Under the pieces are notes generated by a model, which saw only the letters and a list, made by a program, of their open reading frames with translations, did not search any database and was not told where the DNA came from. Shown here one piece after another: positions 40,134 through 50,071 of a DNA stretch of 64,000 nucleotides. How positions within the stretch are numbered: position 1 is the first letter of the stretch; each line of letters starts with the position of its first letter. Source of the stretch: Ochromonas danica. Lineage: Eukaryota > Sar > Chrysophyceae > Chromulinales > Chromulinaceae. Location: the NCBI GenBank assembly GCA_015146655.1, contig VKHL01000022.1:1-64000 (forward strand), read 5' to 3'. The position numbers and the translations under genes are program-made.

Positions 40134-42380
40134 TCATTTATTGCTGAATTCTGCTTCCCATTGCTGATATCTCAAAACTGTGTCCACGGATACCGAGGGA
40201 CGGGTATTGCCAAGAGCATTCTCGAAGTCCATCATAGTCACCTTAGGCATAAGAAGATCACCACTTTTCTTCATCTCCACTAGAGCTTCTGCACTAAATA
40301 GATCGAGTAATCGACGCATTGGCATCATTGAAGCATCTCTGCATATAATTTGAATATCAGAGCCACTATAGCCCTCTGTTAGATGAACCAAACGATCAAT
40401 TTCAACATCGGTACTGATAGGAATATCTTGCAGCAGTATTTGTAAAAGAGAATACCGTGCACTTTCATCTGGGAGAGGTATATAGATTCTCTTTTCCAGC
40501 CTTCGCCTCATAGCAGGATCCAGATCCCAAGGACAATTGCTTGCAGCTAAAACTACCACTCTCTAGAAGAAATAGATTAATCAAAATGAGCATAAAGCTA
40601 TCATCTACAAGAGTCAATGAATACTAACCTTTTGATAGTTCGCAGCATCAGAATCCTTTTTAGTGTGACTTGCTAATCCATCAATCTGAGCAAATAATTC
40701 TGTTTTCAATCTTCGTGAGGCTTCATGTTCTTGTCCCTTATCCCGATCACCCATAATTGAGTCAAGTTCATCGATAAAGATTACACTAGGTGCTGATAGT
40801 CGAGCAGCTTGAAACAGCACACGAACAATTTTCTCAGTTTCTCCACGATACTTGGAGACTAAAGTAGAAGCTGAGCAATTAAAGAACGTGCTATTTTGCA
40901 ATGAGCAAACAGCTTTAGCTAACATGGTCTTGCCTGTTCCTGGGGGTCCAAAGAGTAATACCCCTTTCCATGGTTCTCGGATACCAGTGAAGAACTCGGG
41001 CATAACTAGAGGTAATACAATTGCCTCATGTAATAATCGTTTCGCAGTATCCAATGCTGCGATATCATCAAATGTGATCCCCAAGTCTCTTTGCACTATA
41101 TCCTGCAATACCCAATCCACTAGATTGGGATCGTTTAGTTCAGTCAACTGACTATAAATTTCATCATTTACACCTTTCCTCGACATAGTTGAGGGAATTG
41201 GTGCTTGATTTGGCCGCGAATCCAATCTTGAATCGTCGGTCGATCTGTTTTGGCTTGTAGCACTAGGAGTGTCACTCACAGGAGTGGAGCGTCTCTGCAA
41301 TAAGGCCTCCGAAAGTGACATGCTGCGCTGTGAAGTTTGAGGAGGGATAGGAGGTTGTGGTATAGACGAAGGCCTTCTTGCTATCAAAGGTGCGGGCATA
41401 GGACCAGCCACAGGCATGGAGACAGAAGACATCCCCGGGGTGGCTTTACTATTGGTACCAGGGAGGGGTTCTTCCACAGCACTTATCGCACCACGTGTTA
41501 AACCTACTCCTCTATTTTGCAATCCTTTCAACTTCCAACCTTTTACAGCAATTTTTGAACTTTCAACAAAAAATCCCATCATTCCTCCTAATGAAGCAAT
41601 ATCTCGAACTCTGGTCTTAGTGAATATAGGCTGTCCATTGACATCCAACGAAACAAAACAACCTCTAATCTGTAATAACAAGGCACTAAAAGCATTTTGC
41701 TTTATTGATTCATCCACAGCTTGATATATCACTTCTTCTTCATTGTTATATACTCGAAGTAATGACCATGTCTTGTTTAGCATATCACATCGAATTGCAC
41801 AGAAATCTTCCACACTTTTGAAGGCAAAGATAAGGAGAAATGTCTGTCTTGCTAAAGATGATATACCTCCAGTGCCTTTGATAGACATTAATTTAGCTTG
41901 TACTTCAAGATCATATTCTGCATGACTACCAAGACAGGATTGATAGGCTTGATCACTACGAGGGATATACAAGGCAGCAAAAAGATATCCTGAAAGACTT
42001 TCAAGTACACTATGAAGACCACAACGATTTATAGAACCTGATCCAGAAACAGTTGCTTGATACCATCCTTCTCCAAGAGAGATCCAATCATTTCGATGGA
42101 GGAAGAGTGGGCCATTACGACTTGATGAATCGCTTGTTTTACCTGATGTACGAACAGGTCCATTTATAGAAGACAAGGCAACACGTTCTTCAATATATTG
42201 TTGACGATTTGCACGATGTGGTGAAGGTGCAGCTTTACCAAAAGTTGATCCAGCAAATGTACGTTGTGACGCCGCGACAATTCCTTCTCGACGTAAAGAA
42301 CCTGATCGACTAGAAGAAGTTGATGGTTGACTTTGATTACTACTACTATTAACGGATAGTGAAGATGAGGAGATGGACAT
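40134..42380 (-). CDS. Katanin p60-type AAA ATPase (KATNAL2-like) with extra N-terminal region
   Basis: Two exons, 42380-40629 and 40562-40134, phase 0, 726 aa. The AAA module at about 430-725 has LLFGPPGTGKTMLAKAV (Walker A), VIFIDELDSIM (Walker B), EHEASRRLKTEL, LAASNCPWDLDPAMRRRLEKRIYIPLP, EGYSGSDIQIICRDASM, and a C-terminal YQQWEAEF helix of the meiotic-clade type. LAASNxPWxLDxAM and the SVSxxxxxRYQxW end fit KATNAL2 best. Katanins sever microtubules. Instead of a LisH or MIT domain, residues about 95-290 are a Trp-, Gly- and beta-rich region (ISLGEGWYQATVSGSG ... GGMMGFFVESSKIAVKGW) that I cannot assign; it reads like a jelly-roll. A Pro/Ser linker follows. Head-to-head with another AAA gene. 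Confidence 0.85.
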
Positions 42381-42595
42381 TAGAGGAATAACAATAGTCT
42401 AGTAGATGGTGTAATTGTCAAGAGAGCATGAAAAGCAAACGTCTCCTCTCTCTGTATTGTAGCAGACTGAAAACTGATATTTGCCTATTGATAACTACAG
42501 GTTTTCTACTTTTAAGTCCCTCTACTGCTGTGGTGTAGGGATGACAGTCATTCTCGAAACTTGATGAGAAGAAGGAGATACCCTCTATCACAATT
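42381..42595. promoter_or_regulatory. Bidirectional promoter of two AAA ATPase genes
   Basis: 215 bp between the divergent starts of the katanin-type gene and the organelle-type AAA gene. CT-rich next to the katanin start. No clear TATA box. Co-regulation is possible but not shown by sequence. Confidence 0.5.
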
Positions 42596-44718
42596 ATGAT
42601 TCCAGGAACTAGGATTCGATTATCAACAACAGTTTGTTCTCTTAGGAGATATCTTAGCAGTCGAACAAGTGTCATCTCTGCAATTCATCATAACAATCAT
42701 CAGACACAGTCAAGTCGTCATCTTCTGCTGGCCATGGCTACTGCTGCAGCATCAGGAGCATTGCTAACCTGGTGGTCACTCACAGATTATCCTACTGTAG
42801 CTTTTTGTGCTGGAAATAAATTGACTATAAAGGAGCTGATTTCCACCTTAGAAGAGATGATTAAAGCACCTCGTGAAAAACTACGATCTCAACAACGTGC
42901 CACACCAATTCTTAATATACGTTCACTTCGTTTTGAAAATGATCCTATCAATCTTGGTAATGAAACACATGTGATTGAAGTTCAATTTAAACCCAAAGAA
43001 TGCAATCCTCTTCTTCTAGTTAAACCGTGGTTATCAACATTTGGAGATACCGATGACGTCATTACGTCACATTTAGAGAAACTACAGACTTTCTATAGAG
43101 ATCCTACGTTAACATCTTTACCCTTAGTTGCTAAGAGTAAAACAACGAGTATGACAATTAGCAAGTTTACTAATCGTGAAGGAAGTAAAGTGGGCATTAC
43201 ATTGTTTAAAGATGGTGGATTTGATAAGAGTGACTTATCAGCTATTATCGATGGGTATCGAGAAGGCTTCTCTAACCCTCCTGGAAGTTCAAAGAAGAGT
43301 CCTCCCATTCAATTTAAACTGGATCCTTCCTTTGAACCACCTCTCGAAGAGGCGGATTCATTTATGAAAGGATTGGGACCATTCATACGGGAACGTCGTA
43401 TCTTTAATAATGAGCGGATGATGGAAGATAATGAAGAAGGCAATATACAATCCTCTAATAGTAGTGATCCGATTCAAGAATTGAAGAAAATGGGAGTAGA
43501 AGTGTTTGATCGTAGTAATAATGCGGAGATGACATGGGAGCAGTTGGCTGGTTATGATCAAGTGAAGCAACGCATCCAAGAGACGGTCGTATTAGCCTTA
43601 CAATATCCTGATATTTATGATCAAGTGGCAAAACATACAAGATCTTTCTTTGAGTCCAATCGTCCAAAGGCAGTACTGCTGGAAGGACCTCCTGGAACTG
43701 GTGAGTACTTCGTGTTGTCTTGTCTGACTGATCATGATTGAATTGTGCTATGGGCGTTGTTCCATACTCTCCCTACTCCTACTTATGTTGAACAAATGAA
43801 CTGACTTCCATCCTTGTCTCCTTGTAAATGATGACAAATGCATGGTGTTAGGTAAAACGCTGACCGCACGAATTCTTGCAAGTCAATGCGATACACCGCT
43901 CGTCGTTCTTAGTTTGGAAGGGATCGTCTCCAAATACTATGGTGATAGTGAGAAGAAGCTCGGCAAGGTAAAGACTCACCTTTACTGTGTTGTTTATTGA
44001 ATTGTGTTATCACTCATTGATGGTGCTGTAGATCTTGGAAGCTTGTGATCGTATTGAGGGTGGAGCAATTCTGTTTGTTGATGAGATTGATGCTTTGGCA
44101 ACTTCTCGTGACTCTGATACAGGGATGCATGAGGTTACTCGTCGTATTCTCTCTGTCCTACTCACTCGACTCGAAGGATTCAAAGGGAAGGCAAAGTCTA
44201 TTATGATTTGCACTACAAATCGCAAGACAGATCTTGATCCGGCTCTACTCTCTCGATTTGACCTTACCATTTCTTATTCTCTACCAGACTTTGTTACAAG
44301 ACAAGAGATCTTCAAACGATATGCTAAACAATTCTTAACAAAATCACAACAACCAAGACAAGGTGGACCAGGACAAGAACAACAGGAAGATATTTATAGT
44401 ACCTTGGCTGAAGCTTCGGAAGGATTATCTTGTCGAGATATCAAAGAAGCATGTCAACAAGCTGAACGACTCTGCGCCTCGCGATATATTCAAAACCATG
44501 TCTTACAGCAACAGAAGAATGCTGGCAGCAGTAGCACTGCATCTGATGGGAGCAAACAGTGGTTTCGTTCATTTACTACCCCCTCTTCTCCTGAGAAAGA
44601 AACCCCCACGTTATCTCCTAGTATAGAAGATTACCTCAATAGTCTGCGCCAAAGACAAGCCCAACAACAATCTGTGGGAATGCTCCGAAGGTCGGATGAT
44701 CCTCACACAGTCATCTAA
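42596..44718 (+). CDS. Membrane-anchored AAA ATPase, probably mitochondrial
   Basis: Three exons, 42596-43700, 43852-43967 and 44032-44718, phases 1 and 0, 635 aa. The N-terminus is Arg/Ser-rich without acids (RIRLSTTVCSLRRYLSSRTS), a mitochondrial-type presequence. A hydrophobic segment at about 45-65 may anchor it. A non-AAA domain of about 230 residues follows. The AAA module starts around 310 (MTWEQLAGYDQVKQRIQET): GPPGTGKT with the lysine at 370, split by intron 1 just after ACT; SKYYGDSEKKLG; ILFVDEIDAL with D424/E425; ICTTNRKTDLDPALLSRFD with the sensor Asn and arginine finger. The single AAA ring resembles Msp1/ATAD-type proteins, but the N-domain is not one I recognise. Probably a protein unfoldase or extractase in an organelle membrane. 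Confidence 0.75.
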
Positions 44719-45198
44719 ACTAAACTTGCTCTTTTGCAGTACTCACTTAACCAACTTAGCTTAATCTTTGAGATGGGTGTTTTAAAGTTGGTTAAAGCAT
44801 TTGTCATAACAAAACAAAAATGTTGGAGCAGGAAATGCCTCTAAATCCTCTAAATTCTCTAAATCCTAAATTATTTGCCGATGTCCAGATTTCCAGATCT
44901 GAGGTTTTGTCTCCTGTGGTCATGCGCCACAGTGGTGGTGGCAGGAAAGGCAGGAACATGAATAAGAACTCCATTGATTGGATCTGATAGACTAGAAGTC
45001 ATTCCACTGCCACTGCTGGGTTACTGAAGGATTGGTTTTCTTCAGGTTACGAGTAAGTTGACCACCTATTGACAGTTGGTGAACATAGACGTCAGAGTAA
45101 GACAAATCTTGATTATTTTCCAACCAAACCTCATACAAGTAGTACTACTACTCATCACTTATTAGTCTATTTCTTGCGATTGTGGTACCAGAACGAAC
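44719..45198. other. Spacer before GNAT gene
   Basis: 480 bp between two plus-strand genes. Short CTCTAAAT(C/T) repeats near 44850-44870. No gene or RNA recognised. Confidence 0.5.
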
Positions 45199-45816
45199 AT
45201 GAATAACAATAGAGTTATTATCATTCGTAAGTTTGAAGAGAGTGATCAAGAAGAAGTTGCCTTTCTCTATCGTCATGCATTTCAATGTTATCAAGGTGAT
45301 ATTCCAGAGATTGCCTTTTGTACCAATTGGTTTATAGAGGATAAGTTAAAAGAAGGTGGTGATATGGCATCCGTCTATCAGTCATACATTACTAATTCTG
45401 ACCCTAAGAAATGCTTTTGGGTCGCAGTGGATGTGACCCAAGCATCATCCAATGACAATGACAACACGGCAGGCAAGGGGGTGATTGTTGGTTGTGTGGG
45501 TTGTTTGCCTAGCACTGAGTTTGATCCAACTCAATACCTTGAACTTGTTCGTATGACTGTACATCCTCAGTATCAAGGTTATGACATTGGTAAGAGACTA
45601 TTAGCTGCTCTGTTCGAATGGGGAAAGCAATGGGGTTTCCAATTTATCAATCTCACCACATTGGATGGGATGAAACCTGCTGTACGCTTTTATCAAAAGA
45701 ATGGATTTCAACTTCATCATCAAGAAAAGTTAAATCTAGAAGAAGAGAAACTCTTTCAACAAAAGTTTGAAAGTGGAAATCAAGTTCATGTCGTACATTT
45801 TGTGAAAGAGATATAG
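45199..45816 (+). CDS. GNAT-family N-acetyltransferase
   Basis: Single exon, 205 aa. Begins with strand IIIRKFEESDQEEVAFLYRHAF, typical of the GNAT fold. Motif A is LVRMTVHPQYQGYDIGKRLLAAL: the acetyl-CoA pyrophosphate loop Q-x-x-x-x-G is read as QGYDIGKR. Then FINLTTLDGMKPAVRFYQKNGF gives the final strand and the FYxKxGF signature. An insert at about 80-90 is Asn/Asp-rich. It transfers acetyl from acetyl-CoA to an amine; the acceptor is unknown. Converges on the AidB-type gene, 133 bp apart. Confidence 0.85.
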   Translation: MNNNRVIIIRKFEESDQEEVAFLYRHAFQCYQGDIPEIAFCTNWFIEDKLKEGGDMASVYQSYITNSDPKKCFWVAVDVTQASSNDNDNTAGKGVIVGCVGCLPSTEFDPTQYLELVRMTVHPQYQGYDIGKRLLAALFEWGKQWGFQFINLTTLDGMKPAVRFYQKNGFQLHHQEKLNLEEEKLFQQKFESGNQVHVVHFVKEI

Positions 45817-45949
45817 AGGTTTAGTCAATGAACAGCCCCACGTTAAGCATTCCAACATACCAAACTGCGACGAATTAAAACTAAATTACTTTTGACGAAC
45901 TAAACCTGCTGCTGCAGAGAAAACCCAATGAAACCATGAAGATTGATCT

Positions 45950-48018
45950 TTAGATGAAGACAGGAAGATTTCTTTCCAGAATGTGCTGAGCATCATTGGG
46001 ATTGTGCACAAAGGATCCATAAGTACTACCCAGTCCACCGCCTTGGATCGCCTCACCACCTAGACGTGAAGCTAAAAATGCACGAGCAACACGTTCATCT
46101 CCATGTTCCATGACAACTGTAGCTTGCAAGGCCAAAGCAAGCTTGTCCACAACATGTCGTGCATGACGCTGACTTTGCGCTCCATTAGGCTCATCCTTCA
46201 AAAGCTTCACCAACTGATTGATATACTGCAACAAGTTATCCAAACGACTGTCTTTGCCCTTGTGGTGGTGCAATTCACGCAATAATGCAGGGAGATGAGT
46301 GTGTGCACGGAGAATATCTAATGCGATCACATTTCCAGAGCCTTCCCAAACAGAGTTGAGAGGGGAGTGACGAAAGAGCCTGGCCATGGGGAAGTCTTCC
46401 ACAAAGCCATTGCCACCCACAGCCTAATTCATAACAGCAATTAGAATGATGATTGTCCATCGTAAAGAAGGATTTGGCGGTCGTACCTCCAGGCACTCGT
46501 AAGTGAAGTTCGGCAGACGCTTTGTGACATAGTACTTTGCGACTGAGACAGAGATACGGAAAAGATTTCTTGTCATTTCAACCTCTGCTGTAGTATCCAA
46601 GCTATTGGGGCAATAGTAACGATCATACAGAGCAGATACATACATCGCCAACAGTGTGTGAGCTTCCGCTTCCACACACAAATCGGTGAGCACATTTTGC
46701 ATCAATGGTTGCTCAAGAAGCTTCTTGCCAAATGCATAGCGTGAGTTCTAATCAACAACAGAGATGAGGGAAAAGATAAAAGACAATACTAAACAATACT
46801 AAATATGATAATATATATCCTCACCGCATGATTAAGTGCAAACTGTAAAGCTCTTCGCGCACCACCTGCTGAACCAAGAGTACAATCCAATCGAGTAGCT
46901 TGTACCATCTCAATGATCGTTTTCACTCCTTTTCCTTCTTCACCAATCATAACAGCCCAAGCATTATGATATTCCACTTCACTGGAGGCATTCGCTCGAT
47001 CAGCCAGCTTATCTTTCAAACGCATCACTTTGAAGCCAACATTACGCTCACTTAGACCTGAAGGTGTTTCAGTAGAAGGAATATAGCGAGGAACAAGGAA
47101 GCAAGAAGGTGCGTTGCTCATAGAAGTTTTTGCCAATGTGAGGAAAGCATCAGACATTGGGGCAGAGGTGAACCACTACATTTATACAATAATCAACAAA
47201 GGTTAAGCTCATTGCCATGGTAAGTACAAGCTAATCCGAAAACTTACCTTGTGTCCAACCAAGTGATATGCCGCTCCAAGGCCTTTCTTTGAAGGATCGA
47301 TAGGTGTGGCTAAAGTTGTATTAGCACGTACATCTGAACCACCTTGTTTCTCGGTCATGGACATACCCAAAGTAACTCCTTCTTTCTCCTCAACAGGTAA
47401 ATTGCGTGGATCATATCTTTGTTGGAAGATCTTATCAATACATGCTTGAGCTAAAGGGACTTGTTCAGCACAACGTTGAAGAACAGGAATAGAAGCAGCG
47501 GTCATCACTAATGGGCAGCAATGTCCAGGCTCTAGTTGATTTTCTAAATACATCAACGCAGCACGGGTTAATTGTGATCCTGGTCGATGTACTCGAAAAC
47601 CATAAGCTGATACACCATGTGAAAGACCATGTTGCATTAGTTGATGATAGCTTGGATGATAATCAGCACAATCAATACGGCGTCCATAGTTATCAAACTG
47701 TTTTAAAACAGGACGATTTTTCTCAGCTAATTCACTAGCATTCATTAATTCCTCTGAACCACATTTAGCACCAAACTTTTCAATGGCAGTTTGATCAACA
47801 TTTAAATTGTATTTCTTCTCCAAAGAAGAGAGACTATCAATCAATGCTTTATCTGATCGATATAAATGAAGATTAACAAAAGGTTGGCTTTGGTTGAAGA
47901 CAGTATGACTGACTCCATTAGTAATGGAACGATAATGTAGATTTAAGAAATGAGCTCTTCTCCAAGATGAAGAAGAAGAAGCAGCAGGTGCTACTGCTGA
48001 TGATGAGAAAGCCTTCAT
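45950..48018 (-). CDS. AidB-type acyl-CoA dehydrogenase, organelle-targeted
   Basis: Four exons, 48018-47248, 47175-46825, 46747-46487 and 46423-45950, all phase 0, 618 aa. The sequence follows bacterial AidB along its length: HTVFNQSQPF, the DCADYHPSYHQLM helix, MTEKQGGSDVRANTT (FAD/substrate loop), GHK joined over intron 1 to WFTSAPMSDAF, RLKDKLADRANASSEVE, ATRLDCTLGSAGGARRA, KKLLEQPLMQ, AVGGNGFVEDFPMARLFR and NSVWEGSGNVIALDILRA. AidB is an FAD protein of the E. coli alkylation response with isovaleryl-CoA dehydrogenase activity. The Ser/Ala/Arg-rich N-terminus (about 40 residues before HTVF) is extra and looks like a mitochondrial presequence. Every splice restores an AidB motif, so the model is firm. 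Whether it handles acyl-CoAs or DNA damage is not known. Confidence 0.92.
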
Positions 48019-48613
48019 CTTATCAATAACAACCTACTAAAGACAGAAAAGCAAGAAGCCGAAGGACAAATCAAGAGTGGAAGAAGAGGCAGAGACAGGA
48101 ACTTGATGATGAGATGGGATGAGATGAGACGGCGGGGTGGAACAGCACAGCAGAGCAACCAGCACAGCACTGCAACAGCAGCAAACACGTTGTTTTGTCC
48201 TGTGAACGCGTTGTTTTGGGTTGTGTGGACACTCTGTGGAGTGAAGTTGAATGTGAAGAGAAAGAGTGGAACTTGACTTCGACCACCAGAGACAAGAGAC
48301 AGAAAGCAAACTTGTAGTCTAATTACCTGGATTACATGATATTGTAGATGATGATCAATGATTGTTTTGATGGTGAAGACAATGGAACTTCCTCAAGAGA
48401 GAATTGAAGAGAAACTTGCAAGGTTTATTATGACAAGTTATGGAAAAGAAATTCAACAGACTGCTAATTTGTCTGGAATCTAATAACAGGGTAACAGAAG
48501 GTCGACTATCTCTGCATAAACAAATTCAGAAGAGGGAAAATATCAAAAAGCCTTTCATGGGAAGGAATCCCTTCAGGTCATATACAGCAAAGCAATGGTA
48601 CTGTATGTACTCT
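48019..48613. promoter_or_regulatory. Upstream region of AidB-type gene
   Basis: 595 bp between the AidB-type start and the SDR stop (both minus). GTTGTTTTG occurs twice near 48190-48220 within CACGTTGTTTTGTCC / GCGTTGTTTTGGGT. CAGCACAGCA-rich near 48140-48180. No gene; open frames here are low-complexity. Confidence 0.5.
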
Positions 48614-49768
48614 TTAGCGTGCTGGCGGAATCATACTCACGTCGAATTCAGGGCAAGTGTAATCACGCTTCAATCTGCCATCACTGGTCTTGTCAGGAAT
48701 AATGCCCGCGTGGATGGCGGCATATAGCATTTGATCAATGACGGTAAGATCTTCTTCCAGTTTCAGCCCCAGAATATCGCGGGTATTCTTGGGAATGAGA
48801 TTGTGCTTCAATCCAATCAAAGGAGCGCTGGTCTTGGCAGACTTGTCACCAAAGAAAGCCAACATATGGACAAGAAAACCAGGGACATGTAAGGTAGTAC
48901 AAGGATATCCCAATGGTTTCATTTGTCGAGTAAGACGAGCAGCCAAGTCACGGAAACTAATTGTAGTGGCTGCGCACATGAAGCGCTTGCCAGCAGCTTC
49001 AGGGATAGTCATTGCAAGCAAATGAGCTCTTGCTACATCAAAGACCGAGACGACAGAGAAGTACATGTCAGGTAAGCCTGGCACCTTCCCCAAGACCAGT
49101 TGTCCAAGCAAGTCAGCAGAGGAGCATGAAGCTGTGGACAGCATCGGACCCATGACAAACGATGGATTAATAGTAGCAAGCTCAAAACGCTTTTCTTCAG
49201 GTAAAGTCTCTACAAAGTTCCAAGCAGCTTTCTCAGCTAATGTTTTGGATTGGATATAGGCTCCAACAGGGATATCAGCATTGTTGATCACTGTCCAATC
49301 CTCGTCACTGTATTCACTCTTTTGGTGTCCGTAGCAGATAGAAGCCACACTAGACGTGACCACAACACGCTTGACAGGTGTGGCAAGTCTAGAAGCAGCT
49401 TGAAGAACTCTCAGCGTACCTTCCACGGCAGGTTTAATGACTTCATCGGCATCTTTGGGTTCTTGCAGAGGGAAAGGACTGGCAACATGTAAGATATAAG
49501 TGCAGTCACGAACAGCCTCATCCCATCCCTGATCAGATGTTAGATCTGCTTCCACCAAGTCAATCTTGTAATTGGATCCAGGACAAAGATCTCGAAGGTG
49601 ACGAACTTTGTTCTCATTGGCAAGACTTCGCACTGTGCCACGTACACGATAACCTACTTTCAAAGCAGCATAAGCAACCCAAGAGGCAATAAATCCTGAG
49701 ACACCAGTCACAAGAACAAGAGGAGGAAGACTAGTAGGAGAAGATGCCATTGAATGATCTGTTTTCAT
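48614..49768 (-). CDS. Extended SDR, dihydroflavonol-4-reductase-like
   Basis: 384 aa from ATG 49768. NAD(P)-binding Rossmann motif TGVSGFIAS near 21-29 (extended SDR TGxxGFIxx), RGTVRS with the Arg that favours NADPH, DLVEADLTSDQGWDEAV, HVASPFP, VEGTLRVLQAA, TSSVASICYG, and the catalytic YIQSK (Tyr/Lys). This is the DFR/cinnamoyl-CoA reductase-like group that reduces ketones or aldehydes on small metabolites; in protists the substrate is generally unknown. The ATG is directly preceded by TTTGCAG, so it may also be the start of a second exon with a non-coding first exon upstream. It is divergent from the HAD/MT/MDR fusion gene, 303 bp away, so the two could be co-expressed in one metabolic step (inference). 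Confidence 0.85.
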   Translation of the reverse strand: MKTDHSMASSPTSLPPLVLVTGVSGFIASWVAYAALKVGYRVRGTVRSLANENKVRHLRDLCPGSNYKIDLVEADLTSDQGWDEAVRDCTYILHVASPFPLQEPKDADEVIKPAVEGTLRVLQAASRLATPVKRVVVTSSVASICYGHQKSEYSDEDWTVINNADIPVGAYIQSKTLAEKAAWNFVETLPEEKRFELATINPSFVMGPMLSTASCSSADLLGQLVLGKVPGLPDMYFSVVSVFDVARAHLLAMTIPEAAGKRFMCAATTISFRDLAARLTRQMKPLGYPCTTLHVPGFLVHMLAFFGDKSAKTSAPLIGLKHNLIPKNTRDILGLKLEEDLTVIDQMLYAAIHAGIIPDKTSDGRLKRDYTCPEFDVSMIPPAR

Positions 49769-50071
49769 CTGCAAATAAAATCTCCTTAGCTCTTTACTAA
49801 TAAATCATACTTTCTTGGTTATAACTCACACTATCTGGTGGTGAGTTGGGAAGTGGAAAACAATGTAGAGTATTATTGTGTTGCGTGGAAATTACAACAA
49901 AGGAGTGCAACTATTATTGTGCTGTGAGGGAAATCCTCTGCTGCCAAGCCATCAATCGCTCATGGCATGCTATGAGCACAAAAGAATTCAAATCTTGGAA
50001 TGATTTCAGTATCATCTTATTTAATAGTTTTGTTTTAATCCACTATTACCATTTTCTTGATAATATTAATA
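49769..50071. promoter_or_regulatory. Bidirectional spacer SDR / HAD fusion
   Basis: 303 bp between divergent starts. Contains no gene. A TAATATTAATAATGATAATG run precedes the plus-strand start, with ATGs at 50072 and 50078 in the same frame. Confidence 0.5.
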
